DNA from: Chara braunii
Taxonomy: Eukaryota > Streptophyta > Charophyceae > Charales > Characeae
Direction: 5' to 3'
NCBI GenBank assembly: GCA_003427395.1
Contig: BFEA01000170.1
Coordinates: 2,176,936-2,240,935 of the forward strand
DNA length: 64,000 nucleotides
Every line of letters begins with the position of its first letter. Position 1 is the first letter of the stretch. The position numbers were made by a program, and so were the translations under genes. Below are positions 45,925-55,504 of this stretch, one piece after another. Under the pieces are notes generated by a model. The model was not told where the DNA came from, did no database searches, and saw only the letters and a list, made by a program, of their open reading frames with translations.

Positions 45925-47110
45925 ACAATACCGTATTTCATACCCTTCTTGTCCACAATACTTACAAAGTCAGTTCTGCTAATTGTCGCGGCCGCCCTCA
46001 CTTCCTTGGCTACCCCCATTGCCTTGTCCTCTTCCTCGACCTCGGCCTCGACCTCGGCCTTCTGCCTGGGGCTGGGGTTGTTGAGGAGGAGCCTGCGCCG
46101 CTTGTTCTCGATTACTGCCATTTCCGCCTCCTCCATTATTCTTCCACTGCTTTTTACTAGTACCTTGTCCTCCCCTCATTTGATTCAAGACCCTCCGTTC
46201 TGCCTTGGTCAACTTTCGAGGGGGCTCCACCTCTTCCTCACTTTCCTCTTTACTGTTACCACTGCTTGCTTCTTCCACAACTTGCATTTTTCCTTTCCTT
46301 TTTCCCCTTTTCGTTTGGACCATCATAACCTGAAATTTTAACCTGTCCTCCTTCATATCGGCCATCATATTTCTCATATTAGCCAAAGTCTTGTAAACAG
46401 CTTGATCTTTGTCCGCTCTTACCCCCTCTTTCTCACGATCCCCCTTTTGTTGTTTCAAGAGACAGTAAATCATCTGGTTGAAACTTCCAGCCAACAGGTT
46501 TTCCTTAATTTTTGGCTTATCGTATCGTCCTGTCATATCTTTAATTAATTCCTATTGTTCAACTTCCGAAAAATTATCGAGGAAGATAAGGCACCCGGTC
46601 TTTGTCCGGGAGGTCAGGTACTAACCGAGCAACTCGTTCGAATTTAGTGAGAAATTGTTTGGCGGTACCGAACTTCCAACGACTCACTTTTCGCAAGTCT
46701 GCCAAGTCCAGCAGTTGATCCCTCAACTGATATTTTTCCAACAATTTTACCTTAAAATTTGGCCAATCGCTTGAGGCTCACACCAACTCCTACACTTCAT
46801 CTTTGTACTCAACCTTACAATCTCGCTTCACCATTTGAAATATCTTCTCACTTGACCATTCACAACAACTCCCCAACTGCGCAAACTTGTCAGCCCATGC
46901 CGAGGCATTGGTGCCATAAAAAAAATGAACCTGGACCTTCGGCAGCTGTGCCTTCTGATTGTCGGCTTCTAGAATAGCTCGTGCGAGTTCCAGAATATCA
47001 TTGCGTCGATCGCCTGCATTGCTATTAGCAGAATCAACACTTCCTCCCGTCATCTTAAGTGAATAAAAACGACAAAACCGCATATCCAAATTTGAAATAG
47101 GTTCGAACAA
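45925..47110 (-). pseudogene. Gypsy gag (large element)
   Basis: The likely start is MTGGSVDS at about 47,053. Capsid-like sequence follows with VHFFYGTNASAWADKFAQL, then, across two stops, NFKVKLLEKYQLRDQLLDLA and QFLTKFERVARLVPDL, typical of retrotransposon gag. After a frameshift near 46,610, 46,536-45,979 has a Lys/Glu-rich stretch and an RGRGRGRG tail. The zinc knuckle CKYCGQEGYEIRYC (45,925-45,966) has Tyr (45,940-45,942) in place of the His of CX2CX4HX4C. Gag would form particles and bind RNA. Confidence 0.78.
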
Positions 47111-47441
47111 CTCATTTTGAACCTTGTCTTCTTTTTCTTTTTCCGGACATTAATAACCACCACTACCTTTAATCCAAACCAAATAACATACAATACGTAA
47201 ATTTTACCAAAACCATTATTTTTTCGAGTGTCGTTCCACCAGAGACAACGGTAGATAGCCGCTGTCCTCGACAACGACTCCACCTGTCGAGCGCATCGGT
47301 CCCGCCTTTTACTAAGCGTGAGAGTCCTCCAGGCTATGTCACGCAGGATAAAAAAAACAAAACCATTAACAAGAGATGACTTGGGAACAACATATAACAA
47401 CCCCATGAACCATCGAAATGATAGCCGTTGCATCTCTCTTT

Positions 47442-47464
47442 CACCACTTTAGCCGGGTGCGCCA
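47442..47464 (-). promoter_or_regulatory. PBS-like site of the large gypsy element
   Basis: TGGCGCACCCGGCTAAAG on the minus strand, two bases after the LTR end GATGTATA (CA changed to TA). It matches the copy A site in place and pattern. A TGGCGC start is seen in some plant gypsy PBSs, but the rest does not match a tRNA 3' end I know. Confidence 0.5.
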
Positions 47465-47910
47465 ACTATACATCCCACGGTCCCCTATGACAGGATAGGT
47501 TTCCGTGAGGAAAATCTTGCATTCCCTAAGGGGTTGTCACGACCCTCAGGGGCGTATCCCTACCGAGCTACTGACCCACATGCGCAAGCTTTTATATGCA
47601 ATTGCAGAGGTAGGTAAACCGAGGGCGTTTGCTCGTTCGCTGGAGTATAGGTATGCTTGGTTAACGCTAAGTGGACTTGAACGTTGTCCGTTCCCTAGGG
47701 CACCGATCTCCTAGTTACGAAACCAGTGTAGGTCGACTATGACGGTTTCAACCAAACGTGAAACCCATAAAATAATCATAGTCCCTTCATAATTCTTTGA
47801 TAAATAAATAAATAAAATCAATACACTTTTATCAAATCGCATAAGATAGGATTTTGACTTGATGAGAGGATCTGCCAAATTTATTCTTCCCAACCCATAT
47901 GACTCAAGAG

Positions 47911-47919
47911 ACTTTTATA
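47911..47919 (-). promoter_or_regulatory. TATA-like box in LTR copy C
   Basis: The minus strand reads AGTATAAAAGTCTC about 450 bp before the LTR end, a sensible place for the U3/R boundary. It is not conserved in copy A, so support is weak. Confidence 0.35.
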
Positions 47920-48256
47920 CTGCTGCTTCCGAAGCAGAAACTTGCTATTAATAAAAAAAATTAGGAAATGACTAATATTTGAATTTTCGGTTTATTGTTT
48001 AACTTCCTGTGAAGTTATTTTTTCATTTCAATCAACGTACGCATGACATACATTGCTATGCGTTTAATTACCCCTCAATGCATAAGCATGATAGTGCAAT
48101 AATCGGGGCAATCCAGATATTATCCATCCGGTTTGTCCTATTTACGAAATATGTTTTTTTTTTTTTTTTAATTATTATTACCGTCGTAGAGTTATATAAA
48201 TATGACGCTATCATATGAGCACTCAACACAGCACATGAATATCATAAGAGGCACGT

Positions 48257-48811
48257 CTAACAGAGATAGAGTTGTCGGCCCTCGCGGGCCTCAACTTCAG
48301 TCTGGTCGAGTCGGGCGAGCTCCTCGTCATCAAAAGTAAAGATGCTAATGCGTCCGCCCTGCATGACCCGAACCGTCCGCGTACCATAGAGGGAAACCAT
48401 TCGTGAGGTTAGCCTCCAAACTATGGCGCAAAATGGTTGTCGCATTCGAAAGAGGTGCTTAGTTATTGTGTCCCTAATCCGAATGACTCTGTAGCGCTCT
48501 CCGGATAAGGTAATTTTAACACTCACAATGACCCGAGAAAGGCATTGGAGGTTGCTCGCACGATGAAAATACAAAGTATATCCATAAAATTCATTTGGAA
48601 GTCGAGTCACTTTAGCACGGACATCCGCACGTGAGTTAGGAAAAAATCCTTGCTCATTTATGGGCAACCAACGAAACCAACCCAAAGAGTGGGCACATCA
48701 TCCTGAGCAAATAAAAGTCGCTCTGCACGCCGAATCAGCTCCTTGTCCAATGTGTCCCGAATCAGCAAATATCTCGCCTGAGTGAGATCTCGCTGTCCGC
48801 TAACCATCTGC
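48257..48811 (-). pseudogene. Second exon-like coding segment in LTR copy C (unrecognised)
   Basis: Minus strand: after CTTCGGATGTGCAG an ATG opens MVSGQRDLTQARYLLIRDTL and LIRRAERLLFAQDDVPTLW. After a one-base shift near 48,685 a 142-codon frame continues with GWFRWLPINEQGFFPNSRAD, YRVIRIRDTITKHLFRMRQP and FTFDDEELARLDQTEVEA to the stop at 48,257. The codon pattern and length look like real former coding DNA. It probably joins the segment 48,925-49,331 through a ~110-bp intron, though the phase does not match simply in this decayed copy. No family recognised. Confidence 0.5.
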
Positions 48812-48924
48812 ACATCCGAAGGAAATGTCATTTATAAACAAGTTCCCCGATCTCATACGCCTCATCATGAAATGCGATGACAGACAAACATTCTGAGTGA
48901 AAAATATTATCTACTTGCACGTAT

Positions 48925-49331
48925 CCGTCTCACATGATGAAGGAGACTGAATGAACCTTGTTGATCATTTAGCCATAGCACAATCCGAAGAAACATCCCT
49001 CTAATCTCAAGAACGTCCTGTCCAACTTAATTTGTCTCATGAACCACGACGAGAGTCATATCTCCGAAATCTCGTGACGGATTAGGAGGCGCAAAATTAT
49101 ATCGCACAATATGTTGTCCGTGCTCTGTTATGAAAACATAACTCCGCGGAGGATTCCTCACGCTTCCATCCCAAAATCGGGCTCATCTCGCTCCGGAAAG
49201 ACTTCATACAGGTTGTAACCCAGTCGTCCTTTCCGTATCATACCGACACGTGAACGCGTCGGCACTGCTATCCAATCCATCGCTGCCTCACACGTACTAA
49301 ATAATCGAATGATCACTGCTCCTATAGACAT
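48925..49331 (-). pseudogene. First exon-like coding segment in LTR copy C (unrecognised)
   Basis: Counterpart of 36,015-36,432. ATG follows TACTTTTTCATCCAG. It has GMIRKGRLGYNLYEVFPERD, then a one-base deletion relative to copy B, then YNFAPPNPSRDFGDM and RGMFLRIVLWLNDQQG. A GTAGATAAT sequence near 48,920 could be a 5' splice site. Copy C keeps Arg where copy B has TGA, and copy B keeps the frame where copy C is shifted, so the ancestor was open. Confidence 0.5.
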
Positions 49332-49369
49332 CTGGATGAAAAAGTAATAACCTTATCAAAATAAAACTA

Positions 49370-49468
49370 GGTTGTTTTATCGGACGTCCGGGACCCCCCT
49401 GACCGTCCGGGACGTCCGACCAGACATCTGGTCGGACGTCGGACTGGACAGGGGATGTCTGACCTAGC

Positions 49469-49515
<47 letters not shown>

Positions 49516-50421
49516 TTTTTTTTTGAAAAAAATCATGTGGCTTCTACCTTGCATAAGGTGTATGCCACCAAAATTTTGGCTTATTTGAGCCAGTAGAAAC
49601 CAAGATAAAAATCTTCAAAGATTCTAATCCCCACCTATACCTCTCCTATCCCCACCTACGAATCTCCCTCGGCGGCGGCCATCCGCGGACAAGTCCGCGA
49701 CCCCGCGGACGTGTCCGCAGTCCGCGCCCATGAAAAAAAAAAAAAAAAAAAAAAAATTCAAAAAATTCTGAAAAACAAATATGTTATGCAGAAAAATATA
49801 ATGAACAACTTTTGCCTTGTGGTCATATCCAAAAACATTACTGAATTTAAAATAAAAAATCACATACGTTTCATGTTTTTTTTTTGGAAAAAAAAAAACA
49901 AACAGTTTTTGCCTTAGGAAAATTAGTTTTTGAATTTTTAAAATTCGAAGACGAAGTCAAAAAAAAAATAAAAAATTGCAGAATTTAGATCTCGAAAAGA
50001 TCTACAACCCCATATTTGTTGTTGTTTTGTTTGATAAAATTTTAAGGTCGCAAAAAATTCCTGAAAGTCGCGGCCGCACCCAACCGCGGCCGGAGCCGCG
50101 GCGGCCGTGATTACGTCCGCCCTCCGAGCTTGACCCCGTGGACGCGTCCGCGGGTGTTTCATAGATCCCCACCAAAACCCCTCGTACCCCGCCCTCCCAC
50201 CCCAAATAGCACCCTATCACCAAATGCTCAGAAAATTCTGAATTTTTTTATGGGGGGTCTCTATGGCATGCACAACACTGTCATTTTTTTTATTTTTTAT
50301 TTTTTTAGTGCCAAAAAGTCGTCGTCTGGAAATCCGAACGACGGGGGTACCCTACGTCCGGGGAGACGTCCGGGGAGACGTCCGGGGGAGACGTCCGATC
50401 TCTGGACCATTGGTAACATAG
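49370..50421. mobile_element. Putative non-autonomous DNA transposon, 1.05 kb
   Basis: LTR copy B is continuous at 36,461-36,475, whereas copy C is split here. The flanks AAATAAAACTA (49,359-49,369) and AAATAAAATTA (50,422-50,432) duplicate the empty site, an 8-11 bp target duplication. Subterminal sequences are rich in CGGACGTCC-type repeats at both ends, in opposite orientation (49,380-49,440 and 50,340-50,400). It contains a poly(A) run of 41 (49,471-49,511), another A run at 49,733-49,755, and GC-rich blocks with GCGGCCG palindromes. No transposase. An hAT-like origin fits an 8-bp duplication, but the terminal inverted repeats are weak. Confidence 0.65.
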
Positions 50422-51265
50422 AAATAAAATTATAGACATCAATCTCTCTACTCGAGCACCCTTTTCCCTGGACTGTGATTCTTGTGTCGCGGTCCTGCCG
50501 CGAAGTTAGTGCCTATTGGCACCCCTTTTGACACTATGTGATAACATGAGTTGGGCTTCTTCTGGCACCAGTTCTTCATACGTCGATGACACCTAAGGCG
50601 GTCACCAAAAAATGTATTAACTTCAGCCTTCCCTCACTCGAAAGTATGAGAAAACGACTACCTTTTTCTGCATGACATCCTACCCTCTAGAAAGTGGTAT
50701 GGAATACCCCTCCTTTTCGCCCGAACACATTGTTCAGATCTCATAAGTTGGGCTGGCTCCACCGCAGTACAACATGGTATTCCCTCGTTGAACGGTCCAC
50801 TCCGGGTCAATAACAGGGCCGGATCCTAAGGCAACGAACCCCTGCCCCAGATGCTTCCTAAAGAGAAGAAGTCTCAATCTCTATGTGTAATCATTTTCGT
50901 ATACTTTTCACCGGGGGTTCGACTTAGATGAAAAGAAAATATGGTAGAGAAGAAGTTTAAGACTCTTTTAAACGGGTATAAAAAAAAAAGGTCATTCGAG
51001 ATAAAATAGGATGTTTCTTGGAAAAGTCTCAAGTCCTTCTCTTATTTCTTCTTCTCCATCTCAAACTTCGTTTCTTTTGGCACCCAATAATCTTTTTATT
51101 TTTTCAATGTGTTGTTCCTTATAACATGCAGATAAGTATGAAGTCGAAGAGAGAGAAACTTTTCCACTTGAGCAACGCATAATGCAACTTTCTTCCCACA
51201 TTCATCCTTTACCTACCTGCACAACAACAAAGAAACAACCCCAAAAAAATCATCCATGTCCCAAC
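50422..51265 (-). other. LTR copy C between the two insertions
   Basis: Aligns with 36,470-36,800 of copy B and, at 50,690-50,870, with 22,985-23,150 of copy A. Non-coding LTR sequence. The last four bases, CAAC (51,262-51,265), are the chromovirus target duplication. Confidence 0.75.
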
Positions 51266-52206
51266 TTCGAGGCCAAGGCCCCGATAAGCCCCTTTTGGCC
51301 TTGTTATGCAGCACGTCAGCCGCCCTAAGTGAAGGCAAGCTCAACGAGGGCATGAGAGCCCCTATCTCGGTCACCATGCAACTATGGAAAATTCAGGCAG
51401 TTGCGCAGCGCCAGTTGGTTAAAGAGCACCCACGCCCACACCGCTTGTTTGCATGTATGGAAGGCAGGCCCCGGGCTAGATACGGGATGTGGACCAAACA
51501 CAGGCCGAGGACAGTTGGGCACAAATAACCACCACAGGCCCTGGGCCTGATTCGTTTGGACTGGGCCTCAGCCTACCGGGGCCTACCGGAAGCTTCTTGG
51601 GAAAGGCCCAGCGCAGTCTGGGACAGAAGGCAGGCAGGCCACTTCCATATAGCAAAGGGTCTGCCTCCGCATTTGACATTCGGGTGCTGGCTGCATGCTG
51701 CGCAAGCGCTGCTGCGCTAATGCTGGCTAGCGCTCACGCGCTCATGGGCGAGCTGGAAGGAGCAGGCAACCATAACCGAGCTGCGCTGCTGGGAGCTGGG
51801 TGAGGCGCACGGTGGTCCTTGGATGCATGTGGCATCTGTGTGTTGGGGAACGAGGTTGTGAGTGGTGCGAGAAACATACCTGGTGCTGGAAGCGTGCGAC
51901 ATTGACCGCTATCTGCTCGTACTTCGGGAAAGTTGTTGTCGTCATCTTCGGCATTGTAGTATAGGCTAGATAGGATTTGCCATCTGTAGTCTGGGTGCCG
52001 AGCGCCAGATAGGATATCAACATTGGTTCTTCGTTGATGATGATGATGAGACTATTCCAGCATTGCCAATTATGAGTTTCTGGTGTACTCTTATTTGGTG
52101 AAACTCGTGATGCAATTTTGCTTTTAGTTCGAGGTCACGACTATCTGGTCTTATGTGTATGATGCTGTTTGATTGCTGAAGTTCGCTATTGCTCATCTTC
52201 GTTGCA
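51266..52206 (+). repeat. Chromovirus 5' LTR (941 bp)
   Basis: Begins TTCGAGGCCAAGGCCCC (the 3' copy has TGCGAGG, so the G of TG is mutated) and ends CGTTGCA just before the PBS. It has the same length as the 3' LTR with no net indel. Substitutions against the 3' copy are often CpG to TpG or CpA. Confidence 0.92.
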
Positions 52207-52209
52207 ATT

Positions 52210-52222
52210 TGGTATCGGAGTT
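52210..52222 (+). promoter_or_regulatory. Primer-binding site, initiator Met tRNA type
   Basis: TGGTATCGGAG differs from the plant initiator-Met PBS TGGTATCAGAG by one transition. It lies three bases after the LTR end, where minus-strand cDNA synthesis would start. Confidence 0.85.
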
Positions 52223-53491
52223 GTGGTACGTTGAGCTCATTTGGCGCTTGTCTTCTGCCTATGCGGTACATACATGCGGTCTGCATGGTGAGTGAGGCTA
52301 TAGGTGGTGTGTAGTGAGAAGGCGGAGACAAGGTGTGGCGACCCAGGAGGAGAGTGGAATCGCCAGGAAGGCTACGATGTGTATTTTGGGTGTTCGCAGT
52401 GTGATGAGAACTATCTGGTGGTTGATTGATGCAAAGGTGGAACGACGAGATAATGCTGGTTGTGCCGATGCAAAGGGAGTGACTGGTCATCGCAATCGCC
52501 ATCAGGTTATCTGGTCAGAATATCTGTGGTTGGGGGCAACTATAATGCGGTACGTTGCTCTTAACCTTATCTACCCTCTTTATCACTTCTTACCGTGAGG
52601 TTGTGAGTTCCTTCTTGAGAGTCCTCTCATGTGAGGTGTTGTGTGCGCTCAACCTTGAGATTCGGCATTATTCTCGTGGAGCATCTGGAAGGAGAGGGCG
52701 GTGCTTTCTGAAGGGCCTTGGACGGAGCACTGGGTCACAGTCACCATGCCAACCCATTAGGAGTAGAGCACGCATGCTTTGCTGCTTTGTCCTTGTCTGC
52801 TTGCTGTGCTCATAGAAGGGGTACTGAAGGGCAGGCCAACCCTATGGGAGAGACCAGTACTGGACGTCTATAAATAAACATCGGCTGTGGAAACCATTGG
52901 CTGTGATCGTCGTCCTGCTGCGACGTAAAATAATTCCTGATGACACTTGGGGGCGGTCGTTAAATTGCCTCTGGATCAACCAATGGGTGTAAGGCTCACT
53001 GCACGCGAGGATAAACACAGTGCAGGGTTGGCCAACTCAGCAGCTACTCGGGGCACAAGGGTGGGCCGTGTGCACACCTTTAGTCACGCACGCCAAACCG
53101 GATTGCTCAGGGACGTTGACGTCAAGTGACAATCAAGGGGAATTGGGGGAAGGGGTAGATTCCAGGTGATAGGTTTGAGTAAGATCCCATGCTGTAAACA
53201 GACCCAATAAATGATCTTATTTTTATTTTGATTAGTTAGATGTACTGCCATTGACATTTGACAGACAACATAGTTTAGAACTGTGCTCTGTTCATTGTGC
53301 TTTCTGTTTGCGAACTAGTCAAAGTAGAATAGTATCATTTGTAGGAATCCGAACTTACCTGTTGAACCTAAATGCAGTTACTTTGACACAGCCACCAATT
53401 ATTTAGTTATTTATTTTAAATTGGTTTGTACATTATGCTGCGGTTGGCAATTTTATTGTCCTATTGCAGGTGGTGTATAATGTTGTAGCCT
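52223..53491 (+). other. Chromovirus leader
   Basis: About 1.27 kb without coding signal. It contains TATAAATA at 52,869-52,876 and a 3' splice-site-like TTATTGTCCTATTGCAG ending at 53,469, just before gag. Both could be coincidental. Confidence 0.5.
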
Positions 53492-55445
53492 ATGAGCGAC
53501 AGGGAGCACACTAGAGAGGACGACCGGATCTTGCGATCGGCTAGATGCCCAATTGCCCACTTGGCATTAGGACCAGAGGACGACAAATATTTGTTCCGCC
53601 AGCGTAGGGAGAGACAGCAACAACAGAGGAGAGCCAGAGCAACAGAGGCTAGCAGGGCGCTCATAAGCGAAGCCGCAACTTCGGAAGCCATGACCACTTC
53701 TGCGCAACAGATTTCTCAGGCTGGTAGTTCAGGTTCTGTAGGGTCAACGGTTGTGCAGACCCATAGTCAGTCCACTGGCGTTATGCCAAGCCAGCCATTA
53801 GTGATGACTCTCGAGGAGGTCGCCATACAGCGAGTTGCTGATCACGAGGCACAACTACAGCAGGCGTTGGGAGAGATTAAGGATGGAAAAGAGAGAATGA
53901 TTAGGAGAAGAGTCAGGATGCAGCGGAGGCAAGCGGACGTTAGTGAGTTAGAGAAGATGAACACTACAGAGATGGAGGATGACGTGAGGACGATACGGTC
54001 GGTCGTGTTGAGCATAGTAGAGATGCAAGATCACCAAATGGAGATCTTACAGGACATCCAATTGAGTCTGGTTGTGTTAGTCGGGCGAATGCAGGCGTCA
54101 CCATCACCGTCCGGGCCCGATGCCTGGCCCGTTGTACATCCTCCTCCTTTTGTCCCACCGGTGACTGGGGTATCCCCATATACAGCCCTAGCATCGGTCC
54201 AGACCCTTTCCCTGGGCATGCCATGATCAGGAGGGTTCTCACCAGGTCCTAGTTTGCAGGTTCCTGTACAGTGTTCACCCAACCTCCGTCACAGGTTGCA
54301 GTAAGTGTGCAGCCTGCTGTCTCGCAGCCTGTACAGTCGTAGGGTACACAGCCCCTGCAGTCAGTACAGCAGCCTGCACCACAGGGTCCACAACCCCGAG
54401 TGATGCAGGGACCGGGACAAAGTCAGTGGGTACCAAAGACGGCCATCGCCGCTCCTAAACCCTTCACAGGGGATAAGAGGGGTGACAACCTCGACACTTG
54501 GTTAAGGGCAGTGCTAGTTTATGTCAAGTGCAAACTTACCTTGCCGCACGAGAAAGTGCTTGTGGCTGCCTCCTATTTAGAGGGGAGTGTAGCACGGTGG
54601 TTGAGTGGTTTAGTGCAGCTACAGGGGTACGGTAATGACTTTCACGCTTGGGCGGTCACCCATAAACTGGATGACTTCTTCAAGTTGGTGGAAGACAGGT
54701 GGCATGATCCTTTGGAGGCCCAAAAGGCCACTGATGCGATCCTGACACTGCACACGAGGCAGTTCAAGTCAGTAAGGGAGGTCACTGACGCTGTAGAGCG
54801 TCTAATCAATGTCCCTGGGGTTCGCTATGACCCCCAGGTATTACTCACCTCGTACCTGAGATGCTTTCCCATGCCTCTCAGGAATCAGTTGGCAGATGAG
54901 GCCAACATCAATATCCCTCGTTCAGCAAGACCCTAGACCTTGAGGCCAAGATAAGGGATGGACATAACCCCACAACGGATGGTAGGAAGAAAACACTGCC
55001 TCCCAACTGGAAAGTGAAGGGTCGCGTTATGTTTGTCGATAACGACGGTTCAACCATCGAGTTAGACGACAACTTCCAGGAGGGAGTAGGTTCAGAGGCT
55101 GGTAGTGTAGAAGCTTCAAGGGGTGGAGTAGTCGCTGCCGTAGTACAAAAAGGTAAGGCGACCAGTAGACGCCGTGGAGGTTCCCGGTCAAGGAGTCAAG
55201 TTGACCCCAATGCTCCTCCATGGGAGAAAGCGGGTCTTACTGAGGACGTGTGGAGAGATCGGTACACACGATAGACTTGTATCCGTTGTGGCCAATATGG
55301 CCATAACCAATTCAAGTGCTGAAATAAGAAGGTGACCGAGAAGATCCCACCTACGATGGGGCAGGCGGTAGGATCCTCCGCTTCCGTGGGTAGCAATGTT
55401 GCCAGCACTTCAGGCACTGCTCCGGGAAACACATCGGGCCAGTAG
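53492..55445 (+). pseudogene. Chromovirus gag
   Basis: N-terminal Gln/Arg-rich region with a coiled-coil-like stretch (53,492-54,226), then a frame change and the conserved capsid domain (54,400-54,936: WVPKTAIAAPKPFTGDKRGD, LDTWLRAVLVYVK, ASYLEGSVARWL). After another shift near 54,918, KTLDLEAKIRDGH and VKGRVMFVDNDGS follow, then the knuckle CIRCGQYGHNQFKC (CX2CX4HX4C, intact, about 55,278-55,319). In-frame TAG at 55,272 and TGA after the last Cys. Ends at the stop 55,443. The role is particle assembly and RNA binding. Confidence 0.85.
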
Positions 55446-55504
55446 GAATAGTAGTTGATCCTGCTAGGGTCGAGGTGGTGGACACACCCTCACGATCTTG
55501 AGAG

